64,000 nucleotides of DNA from NCBI GenBank assembly GCA_021770245.1, contig JAETRI010000002.1, positions 1 to 64,000 of the forward strand, read 5' to 3'. How positions within the stretch are numbered: the stretch's first letter is position 1; the number at the start of each line of letters is the position of its first letter. The notes below the pieces were generated by a model that was not told the origin of the DNA, made no database searches, and was given only the letters and a program-made list of their open reading frames with translations. The DNA comes from Lachnospiraceae bacterium (GTDB lineage: Bacteria > Bacillota > Clostridia > Lachnospirales > Lachnospiraceae). A program made the position numbers and the translations under genes. Of the stretch, positions 8,813 through 17,327 are shown piece after piece.

Positions 8813-9904
8813 ATGGAGATATTGATATATGGTGCTGGAGAAAAAGGGAAGTTGGCTTTGACGACAATTAAATGTGACTATGAAGGTAATTATAGTATTG
8901 TTGGATTTATTGATAAAAGTAAGCATGGAGAGTGTCTGGGGTATCCTATATTTAAGTTAGAAGAGGTTGAAGACTTTAATGGTGTGATTTTAATTGCTCT
9001 TTTGGATTTTCAGGAGGCACAGGCAGTATGGAAAGTGCTTAAAAAAAGAGGATATACGGATATTTTTTGGTTCCAGGATAAAAAGACAGTGTTAAAGTAT
9101 GAAGATTTTTTTGTAGAGCAATGCCGAAATTGTATGGATTGGGGAGATAGCATATTGCCTCAGGTTGAGATGCATATTATTGATTCCTGTAATTTAAATT
9201 GCAGAGGATGCAGCCATTTTTCACCTATTTTTTCTGATACTCTGCCGGATTTAAAAGCCAGGATATCTGATGTAAAAAAGCTGAAAGAAAAAATTACCAC
9301 TGTTTTGAAATTTTATATTTTGGGAGGAGAACCCTTTTTAAATCCGGAGATTAATGACTATATCTGTAATATCCGAAGTGTTTTCCCATATACGCAGTTA
9401 TATATTGTTACAAATGGATTACTGATTGAAAATTTGCCGAAAGAAGTATTGCAATGTGTTAAAGATAATCAGGTATGCATAAGCATCTCGGAATATAAGC
9501 CTACCCGAAAAAAAATTGGCAAAATTCGTCTTATTTTAGATGAATTTCAGATTTTATATGAAATAAGAGGTTTCTCACAAAAAGAAAAGTTCTATTTGCC
9601 ATTAACGATCAATGAACAAAGCAAATATCCAAAAACATGTATTAGCAATAAATGTGTGACTATATGGAATGGGAAAATTGCCCGTTGTCCACAATTAATG
9701 TATATATCACATTTTAATACCTATTTTAATACAAACTTACCGGAAGATGGTGTTATGGATCTGGATAATTGTGCAGAAGGACAGAAACTATTGCATAATC
9801 TACAGAAAGAAGTTCCTTTGTGCAACTATTGTATCGAGAATGAAATTGAATGGAGTACATGTGGTAAGACGGCAAAATTAGAAGACTTTGCTGTCATGGA
9901 TTAG
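8813..9904 (+). CDS. Radical SAM protein with N-terminal Rossmann-like module
   Basis: 363 residues. Residues 1-95 are the shared accessory module (ILIYGAGEKGKLALTTIK, GFIDKSKHGECLGYP). The radical SAM cluster is Cys126-x3-Cys130-x2-Cys133 (CNLNCRGC), followed by the GGEP-like LGGEPFLNPEI. Further Cys residues near the C-terminus (CVTIWNGKIARCP, CNYCIENEIEWSTC) suggest an auxiliary SPASM-like iron-sulfur site. It sits among glycosyltransferases. The family includes sugar-nucleotide and peptide-modifying enzymes, so substrate is open; a sugar-modifying role is inferred from context. Confidence 0.75.
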   Translation: MEILIYGAGEKGKLALTTIKCDYEGNYSIVGFIDKSKHGECLGYPIFKLEEVEDFNGVILIALLDFQEAQAVWKVLKKRGYTDIFWFQDKKTVLKYEDFFVEQCRNCMDWGDSILPQVEMHIIDSCNLNCRGCSHFSPIFSDTLPDLKARISDVKKLKEKITTVLKFYILGGEPFLNPEINDYICNIRSVFPYTQLYIVTNGLLIENLPKEVLQCVKDNQVCISISEYKPTRKKIGKIRLILDEFQILYEIRGFSQKEKFYLPLTINEQSKYPKTCISNKCVTIWNGKIARCPQLMYISHFNTYFNTNLPEDGVMDLDNCAEGQKLLHNLQKEVPLCNYCIENEIEWSTCGKTAKLEDFAVMD

Positions 9905-9986
9905 ATTTTTGATAGTACTTAATAAGAGTGTAGCAATAAAACAGATAGAGAAAAAAGATTAAAAATGTAACGAGGATTATGGAAAC

Positions 9987-10988
9987 GTGACACTTTCTGA
10001 AAAAAATGGGAAGAATAGAAATATAAGTTTATCAGTAATTGTGCCAATGTATAACGCGGAAAGCTGGATCAGAAGATGCATTGAATCTATACTTGATCAG
10101 ACATTTCATGAATTGGAAATTATTGTAATAAATGACGGATCAATTGATAATTCCCTGAATATTGTAAAAGACTGCTGCAGAATGGATGATCGGGTACAAT
10201 GTATTTCTACTGAAAATCAGGGAAGTGCAGCAGCTAAAAATGTGGGTCTTAAGCACATATCCGGAAATATTGTTACATTCGTAGACGCTGATGATTTTAT
10301 TGAAGCTGAGATGTATGAAACTATGATAACAACTATGAATGATACGGATGCTGACATTGTTGAGTGTGCCTGTCGTAAGATTAATAGATATGGAAGAATA
10401 CTCAATAATATTGAACTGGTGGATGAAGAAATAGAAGGGAATGAAAAGTGTATTCTTCACTTTATCAGGCAGAAAAATGCTCAAAATTATATGTGTAATA
10501 AAATTTACAGAAGTAAGCTGTTTGAAGGAACTTGTTTTCCTCCTTTGTATTTTAGTGAAGATTACTATATGAATGTAATCCTGCATTCAAGGATCAGTAA
10601 AAAAATCGTAATATCGCAGACTTTTTATAATTATATGCTTCATCCGGGACAGAGTACGGATAAAGGGAATATGAATATAAAGAAAATAGATGGGATTAAA
10701 GCTGGTAATATGGTTGCGGATTTTTTCTCTTACAATAAAAAATTAAAAAACTATGCTGGTCTTTATGCGTGTAATTATGCGTTAGATATGGCAGATATTA
10801 TGGTCGGACTTGATAACAGGATGGTGAAAAAAATTATAAAAAAAATGAAGCCAGAATTATTCAGGGCATTATCTCATATATCATTTGATATGCTTCAAAA
10901 TAAAAACGAAAAGAGAGTTATTTATCAGTGCCTGTTGATGCTAATTGCTAATAGCAATTTCTATGCTTTCAGGTGGTTGCTTAAATAA
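9987..10988 (+). CDS. Family 2 glycosyltransferase
   Basis: 333 residues from GTG 9987. The GT-A domain is typical: LSVIVPMYNAESWIRRCIESILDQT, VINDGSIDNS, and the DxD-type motif FVDADDFIEAE at about residue 95. Unlike several neighbours it ends without the Rossmann-like module; the tail is basic and amphipathic (MVKKIIKKMK), suggesting peripheral membrane contact. The start has a GAGG about 11 bases upstream, so initiation is not strongly marked. Role: sugar transfer in the surface glycan block. Confidence 0.82.
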   Translation: MTLSEKNGKNRNISLSVIVPMYNAESWIRRCIESILDQTFHELEIIVINDGSIDNSLNIVKDCCRMDDRVQCISTENQGSAAAKNVGLKHISGNIVTFVDADDFIEAEMYETMITTMNDTDADIVECACRKINRYGRILNNIELVDEEIEGNEKCILHFIRQKNAQNYMCNKIYRSKLFEGTCFPPLYFSEDYYMNVILHSRISKKIVISQTFYNYMLHPGQSTDKGNMNIKKIDGIKAGNMVADFFSYNKKLKNYAGLYACNYALDMADIMVGLDNRMVKKIIKKMKPELFRALSHISFDMLQNKNEKRVIYQCLLMLIANSNFYAFRWLLK

Positions 10989-11025
10989 TAGAAAATATAA
11001 AACAGTTATTTGTAAGGAATAAAAA

Positions 11026-11952
11026 ATGTTTTTAGTTCACTATATTACCAGACTACGATATGAGTTTAAATATCGTCTTAAACTGGACATTTGTGATGAA
11101 ACCTTTGAACATATTATAAGATTCTATTATAGAATTCCGTGTTTCAGAAAAGGAAATACTTCAAAAAAACGAGATAGAAGAGTGGTGGTTTCTCTTACAA
11201 CAATTCCTGCCCGACTGGATAAAGTATGGCTTACGACAGAAAGTCTTTTAAGACAGCAGAAAAGACCGGATAAAGTGATTTTATGGTTGGCAGAAGATGA
11301 GTTTCGGGGAATCGAAATTCCCTTGGCGCTGAAGCGGCAGCAGAAAAGAGGGCTGGAAATTCGATACTGTAAAAATCTGAAATCTTATAAAAAATTTTAT
11401 TATACTATGTCAGAGCATCCGGACGCTTATGTATTAGTGGTGGATGATGATTCAATTTATTCGGAAAGAATGGTAGCAGAAATGTTAAACGTCAGTATCC
11501 GCTATCCTGACAATATCATATGCAATCGAGCACATAAGATTCGCATGGATAAAAACGGAGTGTTTCCTTATCTTAAATGGATTTGGTACGAAAACAGAAG
11601 ATCTAAAGTAGAGAATCCCTCTTTTCATAATTTTTTCACGGGATGTGGAGGCGTTTTATTTCCCGTCTGGCTTTTAGATAAAGAAATTTATAGAGAAGAC
11701 ATTTTTATGAAAATTGCGCCTACAGCGGATGATGTCTGGCTTAATTTCATAGCGTGGAAGTCAAAGATACAAGTCGTGATGACAAAGGGAATATTGGGAT
11801 ATATGATACCTGTTCATAGCAGTGCTGATATAGGTCTGTCTTTAAAAAATACAGTCAGGAAAACAGAATATGATGAATGCGAAAATGATTATCAGATCAG
11901 GAATGTTCTTGAATATTTGAACTTAAATGTTAATGAATATATAGAAGAATAA
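11026..11952 (+). CDS. Probable GT-A glycosyltransferase
   Basis: 308 residues. After a basic N-terminal region, VVVSLTTIPARLDKVWLTTESLLRQ opens a GT-A-like domain, and YVLVVDDDSIYSERMVAEM carries the acidic metal-binding triplet. The GCGGVLFPVWLLD and TADDVWLNFIAWK segments resemble the acceptor-side motifs of polysaccharide glycosyltransferases that act on long chains. No membrane segment or accessory module is present. It is the last gene before a 419-base gap filled with palindromic modules. Confidence 0.7.
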   Translation: MFLVHYITRLRYEFKYRLKLDICDETFEHIIRFYYRIPCFRKGNTSKKRDRRVVVSLTTIPARLDKVWLTTESLLRQQKRPDKVILWLAEDEFRGIEIPLALKRQQKRGLEIRYCKNLKSYKKFYYTMSEHPDAYVLVVDDDSIYSERMVAEMLNVSIRYPDNIICNRAHKIRMDKNGVFPYLKWIWYENRRSKVENPSFHNFFTGCGGVLFPVWLLDKEIYREDIFMKIAPTADDVWLNFIAWKSKIQVVMTKGILGYMIPVHSSADIGLSLKNTVRKTEYDECENDYQIRNVLEYLNLNVNEYIEE

Positions 11953-12371
11953 AGGAAGGATGGTATGATAAACAAACCTGCTGGCCTGTTTATCATACGC
12001 AGACTGGTGTCGTAAATGCCCTGAATTCGAATTGCATATGCGAAGTTGTCTGCGTAAATTTCGCATGTCAGAGCCGCAGAGGAGGTTAGGTTGAAAAATA
12101 AGCCCGATGGCTTATTTTTCAATCTCAATTTGTGCCGCAGGCGGCCCAAATTGAATCGCAGATGAGAAATCGCATCCGCGATTTCTCATTGCGGTGCCGC
12201 AAAAGACGCGGTATGGAGGATTAGCGTGAAATCTTCGATTTCACGATCCTGATTTGTCTGCCCGCCGAGGCGGGCAGATGGAAGTTAGTGTAAAATTTAC
12301 GATTTTACGGGAAACGAAAGTTCCCTTAGTCCGAATTAAATGCCTGTTAAAGCGGGCAGATGGGAGTTGAC
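11953..12371 (+). repeat. Chain of palindromic leader modules (longest array in the window)
   Basis: This gap of about 420 bases has no ordinary gene but a run of hairpins: 11963-11998; 12091-12122 (arm TTGAAAAATAAGCC, loop CGAT, perfect); 12126-12153 (arms CAATTTG and CAAATTG around a GC-rich core); 12162-12189 (arm ATGAGAAATCGC); 12226-12244 (arm GTGAAATC, loop TTC); 12258-12277 (arm CTGCCCGCC); 12290-12308 (arm GTAAAAT); 12309-12325. Several stems begin at a start codon preceded by a Shine-Dalgarno-like sequence: ATG 11965, TTG 12091 (GGAGGTTAGG before it) and GTG 12226 (GGAGGATTAGC before it). These open mini-ORFs of 16, 24 and 8 codons. The last module supplies GGGAG for the next gene. 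Confidence 0.8.
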
Positions 12372-12851
12372 GTGAAAAGGATAGGAAAGTACTTATGTTT
12401 TAGTTTATACTCTGTAGTTCTTTTTTCTGTAGGTATATTCTGGATGGCAAAAAAAGCGGGCTCTGTTATGATTGAAAAACAGATGAATGTAGAAAAATTT
12501 CATAAACTGTTTTTAGTATTAGATGCCTGGATCAAGAAAAAGCAGCAGGGAAAAAGCATGGCGGATTTCCTAAAAAGAAATGCTTATCATTCTGTTGCTA
12601 TTTATGGGCTAAGCAATGTAGGAAGATTATTGGAAGAGGACTTAAAAGACTTGGCAGAGATTCGTTATGGCATCGATCGAAGAGAGATTTCTGCTGGATT
12701 TCCTGTTTTCAGGCCGGAAGAGGATTTGCCGAAGGTTGATGCAGTGATTGTAACAGCTGCATATGAATTTGATGAAATTGAAGAAATGCTTAAGAAGAAA
12801 CTGAGTTGTCCCATTTATTCTATTGAGGATATTATTTATTTTATGAATTGA
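12372..12851 (+). CDS. Membrane-tethered stand-alone Rossmann-like module
   Basis: 159 residues from GTG 12372, five bases after GGGAG provided by the preceding repeat; an in-frame ATG at 12360 lies inside the repeat. One membrane segment covers about residues 6-28. The cytoplasmic part (SVAIYGLSNVGRLLEEDLKDL, then YGIDRREISAGFPVFRPEEDLPKVDAVIVTAAYEFDEI) is the accessory module otherwise fused to glycosyltransferases here. No catalytic domain is attached. It could tether or regulate partner enzymes at the membrane, which is inference. Confidence 0.6.
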   Translation: MKRIGKYLCFSLYSVVLFSVGIFWMAKKAGSVMIEKQMNVEKFHKLFLVLDAWIKKKQQGKSMADFLKRNAYHSVAIYGLSNVGRLLEEDLKDLAEIRYGIDRREISAGFPVFRPEEDLPKVDAVIVTAAYEFDEIEEMLKKKLSCPIYSIEDIIYFMN

Positions 12852-12920
12852 GAAGATAAGCATAAGTATGAAGATGCAGACGGAGATGTTAACGAAAAGA
12901 TAGGAAAGGATTAGAGAAGA

Positions 12921-14120
12921 GTGGAGTATCCATTGGTTACAGTGATAATACCCGTCTTTAACAGGGAAGATACAATCTCAAGGGCCGTTAACAGCGTTTT
13001 ACAACAAAAATATAAAAATATTGAAGTAATCATTGTAGATGACTGTTCAAATGATTCTACTGTCAATGTGGTAAAAGATTTTAGAGATCCCAGAGTTAAA
13101 CTCATATGCCTGCCACAGAATCACGGAGCTAATTATGCAAGAAACAGGGGGATTGAAAATGCAAAGGGTACATACATTGCATTTCAGGACAGCGATGACG
13201 AATGGCTGAAAGGCAAACTGGATAAACAGATAAAATATATGACGAATAATAATCTTGCCGCATCGTTCTGCCCATATATTCTGTGCGATGGGGAACAAAG
13301 GCAGATTATACCTCTTGATTTTGAAAACCGGGATTTATATACAAAGCAGCTAAAAGAAAAATTAAAAAGGGGAAATGTGGTAGGAACGCCGACTCTGGTT
13401 GTAAAAAAGGATGTATTTTCTCAAATCGGGATGTTTGATGAAAAAATGACCAGACTGCAGGACTATGAATTTGTGCTTCGCTTTATAAAGAAATACAGTT
13501 TGGGGTATATAGCCGAACCTCTTGTAAAAGCGTACAGGGTGGAGGGAAGTATCAGCAACAGTGAGGGCGCCTTTTTAGATGCATATAAGAGATTGGCCGA
13601 GAAGCACTCTGATTTTATTGATTTGGATTGTATGATAGACAGTATTTTTAAGTATTCGGCTGTCTTTCAAAACGGGGAAATAAATTGGGAGAAATTTGAT
13701 GGATTAATAAAGATTATAAGAGAAAGAACGTCTTGCGGAGCGCACAAGGATTTTTATAAGCTAATTATAGAATATATTTACAAAAGATATTTTCCAGTCA
13801 AAAAAATGATAGAGGATTGGTATGCTTTTTTGACCGAATCTATCAAGACAGAGGCGTTCGCAATTTATGGAGCTGGGGTGTACGGACGAAGAGCCTGCAA
13901 TGATTTAAAAAGGCAGGGGTGTATTCCTAAATGCTTTCTGGTAACGAAACAAAGAGAACAATTAGAGATAGAGGGAGTGCCGGTGGTGGAATTGTCGGTA
14001 GATTTTAATAGAAATATGCCGGTTATAGTTGCTGTCTCATGGGAAAAACAGAAGGACATAATACAAAATTTGCAGATCGCAGGCATTTGTAGATTTTGTA
14101 TCTATCCATTCTGCCAGTAA
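12921..14120 (+). CDS. Family 2 glycosyltransferase with C-terminal Rossmann-like module
   Basis: 399 residues from GTG 12921. GT-A motifs: VTVIIPVFNREDTISRAVNS, IIVDDCSNDST, and FQDSDDEWLKGKLDKQ as the DxD-type site; TRLQDYEFVLRFIKKY is the usual downstream motif. From about residue 310 comes AFAIYGAGVYGRRACNDLKRQG, CFLVTKQREQLEIEGVPVVEL and PVIVAVSWEKQKDI, the shared module. It builds the surface glycan; donor and acceptor are unknown. A 48-base gap separates it from the RgpF-like gene. Confidence 0.84.
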   Translation: MEYPLVTVIIPVFNREDTISRAVNSVLQQKYKNIEVIIVDDCSNDSTVNVVKDFRDPRVKLICLPQNHGANYARNRGIENAKGTYIAFQDSDDEWLKGKLDKQIKYMTNNNLAASFCPYILCDGEQRQIIPLDFENRDLYTKQLKEKLKRGNVVGTPTLVVKKDVFSQIGMFDEKMTRLQDYEFVLRFIKKYSLGYIAEPLVKAYRVEGSISNSEGAFLDAYKRLAEKHSDFIDLDCMIDSIFKYSAVFQNGEINWEKFDGLIKIIRERTSCGAHKDFYKLIIEYIYKRYFPVKKMIEDWYAFLTESIKTEAFAIYGAGVYGRRACNDLKRQGCIPKCFLVTKQREQLEIEGVPVVELSVDFNRNMPVIVAVSWEKQKDIIQNLQIAGICRFCIYPFCQ

Positions 14121-14168
14121 TTCGATGCGTCTTGCAGATATGAATCAACTTGGAACAGGAAGGAACCT

Positions 14169-15407
14169 ATGGAGAACGTATATGATATCAGAAAGGATAA
14201 ACAACTGCAGTTTATATTATCCACAGAACATTCGTCATCCGATATAAACAATGAGAAGCTATGCACTGTAGCAATTGTTGTGAATTTGTATTATACGGAA
14301 AAAGTAAAGTATTATAGTACGTATTTAAATAAGTTACCGGAAGGCATCCCTTTATATGTTTTTTCATCAAGAGAAGATACTCTGCTGGAAATAAAAAAAT
14401 ATTTGCTTCATAAAAATACAATCTATTTAGAAAAGGAAAACCGGGGAAGAGATTTAAGTGCCTTTTTGGTTGCCTTTCATCCATATCTAAATCAATATAA
14501 CACGATATGTTTTATACATGATAAAAAGGAACATACACCTTGGGTAAAGCAAGACGTAGACAAATGGAATGAAAACTTGTGGGGGAACATGCTCGCTTCG
14601 GCCCCATATATCTATAATGTTTTAAATTTGTTTGAAAGTCAGCCTACATTAGGTATACTCTTTCCGCCGGAACCCATAGGGAAGTATAGGTCTGCATGGT
14701 TCCGGGCCTCATGGATGGAAAATTTTGATAATTGCATGAAGCTGGCGCAAAGAATGGAATTATCAGCAGACATAAGCATGGATAAACCGCCGATCGCGTT
14801 GGGAAGCGTTTTTTGGTCAAGGAAAGAGGTGTTGGAAAAACTGTTTCATCTGAATTGGAGATACGAAGATTTTCCAGACGAACCGATGCCCGATGATTCT
14901 ACAATCAGCCATGCGGTGGAACGTATTTTCGGCTATATTGCTCAGGATGCCGGGTATGAAGCGGGTACGGTTATGACAGAACAATATGCTTCCTGGTTAT
15001 TACTTTTTATCCAGGACTATTTCAGGCAGATGTTTTCCGAACTATCAAATCGGATGGGGATAGATAACCTGAGGCAGTTTGATGTGCTGAGTGTTCAAAA
15101 GAAGAGAATCATAAAGTACATCAAAGCGCATGATACGGTTTTCCTGTATGGAACGGGCAAATTTGGGAAAGTCCTTTTAAGGCTGCTGCGAGAGGAAAAA
15201 TTGGAACCGGCAGGCTTTCTGGTAACAAAAAGAATGGAAGGTCAGGATGTTATAGATGATTTGAAGGTATATGAAATCACGGCTCCTGATCTTAAAAAAA
15301 ACGGGACCGGAATTATCCTGACAGTTTTTTACCCGTTGCAGAAAGAAATGATTCGGGAATTAAAAAGGCAGGATATCTGCGACTATATGATTTTATTTCA
15401 CCAGTGA
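14169..15407 (+). CDS. RgpF-like (rhamnan synthesis F) glycosyltransferase with C-terminal Rossmann-like module
   Basis: 412 residues. The N-terminal ~300 residues match the rhamnan synthesis protein F family: AIVVNLYYTEKVKYYSTYLNKL, ENRGRDLSAFLVAF, and the conserved CFIHDKKE, LGILFPPEP and LGSVFWSRKEVL segments. RgpF-type proteins extend or branch rhamnose-containing wall polysaccharides; here the sugar is not certain. The C-terminal module starts TVFLYGTGKFGKVLLRLLREE and ends with ILTVFYPLQKEMI. This is the last gene of the AT-rich block: base composition changes sharply at its 3' end. Confidence 0.75.
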   Translation: MENVYDIRKDKQLQFILSTEHSSSDINNEKLCTVAIVVNLYYTEKVKYYSTYLNKLPEGIPLYVFSSREDTLLEIKKYLLHKNTIYLEKENRGRDLSAFLVAFHPYLNQYNTICFIHDKKEHTPWVKQDVDKWNENLWGNMLASAPYIYNVLNLFESQPTLGILFPPEPIGKYRSAWFRASWMENFDNCMKLAQRMELSADISMDKPPIALGSVFWSRKEVLEKLFHLNWRYEDFPDEPMPDDSTISHAVERIFGYIAQDAGYEAGTVMTEQYASWLLLFIQDYFRQMFSELSNRMGIDNLRQFDVLSVQKKRIIKYIKAHDTVFLYGTGKFGKVLLRLLREEKLEPAGFLVTKRMEGQDVIDDLKVYEITAPDLKKNGTGIILTVFYPLQKEMIRELKRQDICDYMILFHQ

Positions 15408-15433
15408 GTTTTTATTCAGAAAAGGAGCCCCCA

Positions 15434-16150
15434 TTGAACATAGCCATCATTTTCGCCGGCGGAGCCGGAAAGCGGATGCACGCCAAGGACAGGCCCAAGC
15501 AGTTCCTGCTGGTCCACGGGAAACCGATTATCGTACATACCATAGAGGTATTTCAATACCATGAGGAAATCGACGGGATCGTGGTGGCCTGCCTGGAGGA
15601 CTGGATTCCCTACATGGAGGAAATGAAATACCGGTATCGTCTGGATAAAATCGGAAGGATCGTTCCCGGAGGGGCCACAGGGCAGCTGTCCATCTACAAC
15701 GGCGTGAAGGCTGCGGCGGAGCTCTACGGGACGGAGGACAACATTGTATTGATCCACGACGGCGTCCGTCCCTTAATTGACGAAGAAATCATCCATGAGA
15801 ATATCATGGGGGTAAAACAATACGGTTCGGCGGTCACCTGCGCCCGTGCCCAGGAAACCTTTGTGATGATTGACGATCAGGGCGAGATCACGGAGGTGGA
15901 GGAGCGGAAGTATTCCCGGCTGGCCAAGGCGCCGGAGAGCTTTTGGTTAAAGGAGCTGCTCACCGTGGAGGAGCAGGCGGTCCGGGACGGGCGTACGGAG
16001 ATGATCGATTCCTGTACCCTCATGAGGGCATACGGAAAGAAAATGCATGTGGTGGAGTGTTCCTATGAAAATATCAAGGTGACTACGCCGAATGATTTCT
16101 ATACCTTCCGGGCTCTCTATGATGCAAAGGAGAATCAGCAGCTGATGTGA
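15434..16150 (+). CDS. IspD/TarI-type polyol-phosphate cytidylyltransferase
   Basis: 238 residues from TTG 15434, six bases after AAGGAG; an upstream GTG at 15404 overlaps the previous stop but has no ribosome binding site. The N-terminal CTP-binding loop IIFAGGAGKRMHAKDRPKQF and the motifs GKPIIVHTIEVF, GGATGQLSIYNG and IHDGVRPLID match ribitol-5-phosphate cytidylyltransferase (TarI) more than MEP-pathway IspD. It transfers CMP from CTP to a polyol phosphate, giving the CDP-polyol donor for the TagF-like enzyme two genes downstream. The exact polyol is unknown. It marks the start of the GC-rich half of the locus. Confidence 0.78.
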   Translation: MNIAIIFAGGAGKRMHAKDRPKQFLLVHGKPIIVHTIEVFQYHEEIDGIVVACLEDWIPYMEEMKYRYRLDKIGRIVPGGATGQLSIYNGVKAAAELYGTEDNIVLIHDGVRPLIDEEIIHENIMGVKQYGSAVTCARAQETFVMIDDQGEITEVEERKYSRLAKAPESFWLKELLTVEEQAVRDGRTEMIDSCTLMRAYGKKMHVVECSYENIKVTTPNDFYTFRALYDAKENQQLM

Positions 16151-16192
16151 GGAAATGGCAATGATGGCAGAGAAGGACAGGGGGAGCGTGCA

Positions 16193-17257
16193 GTGAACAA
16201 GGTGGTCCTGGAGGATATGGAATATATTGACAGGCAGGCGGAACATGACAGGCTGGACGGAAGCAGAGTGCTGATTTCCGGCGCCACAGGCCTGATCGGG
16301 AAATACCTGGTCCGGTTTCTGGCGCAGTATTGTCACTGCACGGTTTTCGCCGTGGTCCGCGACGGGAAGAAGGCCCGGGCCCTCTGGGAGGATCTGGGGG
16401 ACCTGGTACAGACTGTCTGCACCGATATCACGGAACTGGAGGCGGATGACAGAGACATAGACTACATGATCCATGCCGCCTGCATCACCTCCAGCAGAAG
16501 CTTTTCCACAGAGCCGGTGGAGACTATCCGGACTTCCGTGGAGGGAACCGGGAGGATGCTGGAATTTGCCAGGAAAAATCCGGTCAAGGGCTTTGTCTTC
16601 CTCTCCACTATGGAGGTATACGGCACGCCGTCCACGGACGAGAAGATCGGAGAGCTTCATGGGACGGACCTGGACACCATGTCGTCCCGGAGCTCCTATC
16701 CGGAGAGCAAGAGGTTATGCGAGAGTATGTGCAGGGCCTATTTTTCGGAATACGGAGTGCCGGCCCGGGTACTGCGCTTAACCCAGACCTTTGGTCCGGG
16801 GGCGGCCTATGATGATACCCGGGTATTTGCGGAATTTGCCCGGTGCGCCATAGAGGGAAGGGACATTATCCTTCATACCAGGGGAGAGACAAAGAGGAAT
16901 TATCTCTATCTTGCGGATGCCTGCACGGCCATTCTGGCGGTATTGACGAAAGGAGCGAGCGGGGAGGCGTATAACGCGGCCAATGAGGATACCTACTGCA
17001 GTATCAGGGAAATGGCGGAACTGGTCGTATCTCAGTGTGGAGAACAGGGGCTCAGAGTGCGGGTGGAGCAGGAAGAGTCGGCAGCGGAGAAATATGGCTA
17101 TGCGCCTATGCTGCGGATGAACCTGGATACATCCAAGCTGCAGAAGCTTGGGTGGAAGCCTGGTACCGGGCTTGCGGATATGTATCGGAGGACGATCCGG
17201 TCTATGACAGAGGACAGGGAAGGGAGCACAATTTGTGCCGCAGGCGGCCCAAATTGA
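16193..17257 (+). CDS. Extended SDR-family NAD-dependent epimerase/dehydratase/reductase
   Basis: 354 residues from GTG 16193, after GGGGGAG. The Rossmann motif VLISGATGLIGKYLVRFL, the DxDYMIHAAC segment, FLSTMEVYG and the catalytic S-Y-P-E-S-K (Tyr and Lys of YxxxK) define an extended SDR of the UDP-glucose epimerase type. Between a cytidylyltransferase and a TagF-like transferase it may epimerise or reduce the sugar or polyol moiety of the donor. Oddity: the last nine or so codons and the TGA lie inside a palindromic repeat (17229-17256), so the C-terminal residues were probably replaced by repeat insertion. Confidence 0.75.
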   Translation: MNKVVLEDMEYIDRQAEHDRLDGSRVLISGATGLIGKYLVRFLAQYCHCTVFAVVRDGKKARALWEDLGDLVQTVCTDITELEADDRDIDYMIHAACITSSRSFSTEPVETIRTSVEGTGRMLEFARKNPVKGFVFLSTMEVYGTPSTDEKIGELHGTDLDTMSSRSSYPESKRLCESMCRAYFSEYGVPARVLRLTQTFGPGAAYDDTRVFAEFARCAIEGRDIILHTRGETKRNYLYLADACTAILAVLTKGASGEAYNAANEDTYCSIREMAELVVSQCGEQGLRVRVEQEESAAEKYGYAPMLRMNLDTSKLQKLGWKPGTGLADMYRRTIRSMTEDREGSTICAAGGPN

Positions 17258-17327
17258 ATCACAGATGGGAAACGCATTCGCGGTTTCCCATTGCGCTGCC
17301 GCGCAGGATGCGGCAAGGAGGATTGGG
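17229..17327 (+). repeat. Palindromic leader modules before the first TagF-like gene
   Basis: The 28-base palindrome at 17229-17256 is base-for-base the same as 12126-12153. It is followed by a second palindrome at 17265-17291 (arm starting ATGGGAAAC) and by the GC-rich module ending GATGCGGCAAGGAGGATTGGG, which gives the next ATG its ribosome binding site. ATG 17265 is in frame with the downstream gene and would add 21 residues if used. Confidence 0.8.

Noticed and set aside
11953-12371. CRISPR-like array
   Set aside because: The repeated units are different palindromes of different length without equal spacers, and no cas genes are present.
17235-17327. N-terminal extension of the first TagF-like protein
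   Set aside because: The added residues are encoded by palindromic repeats, and the AGGAGG site fits ATG 17328; the in-frame ATG 17265 is kept only as an alternative.
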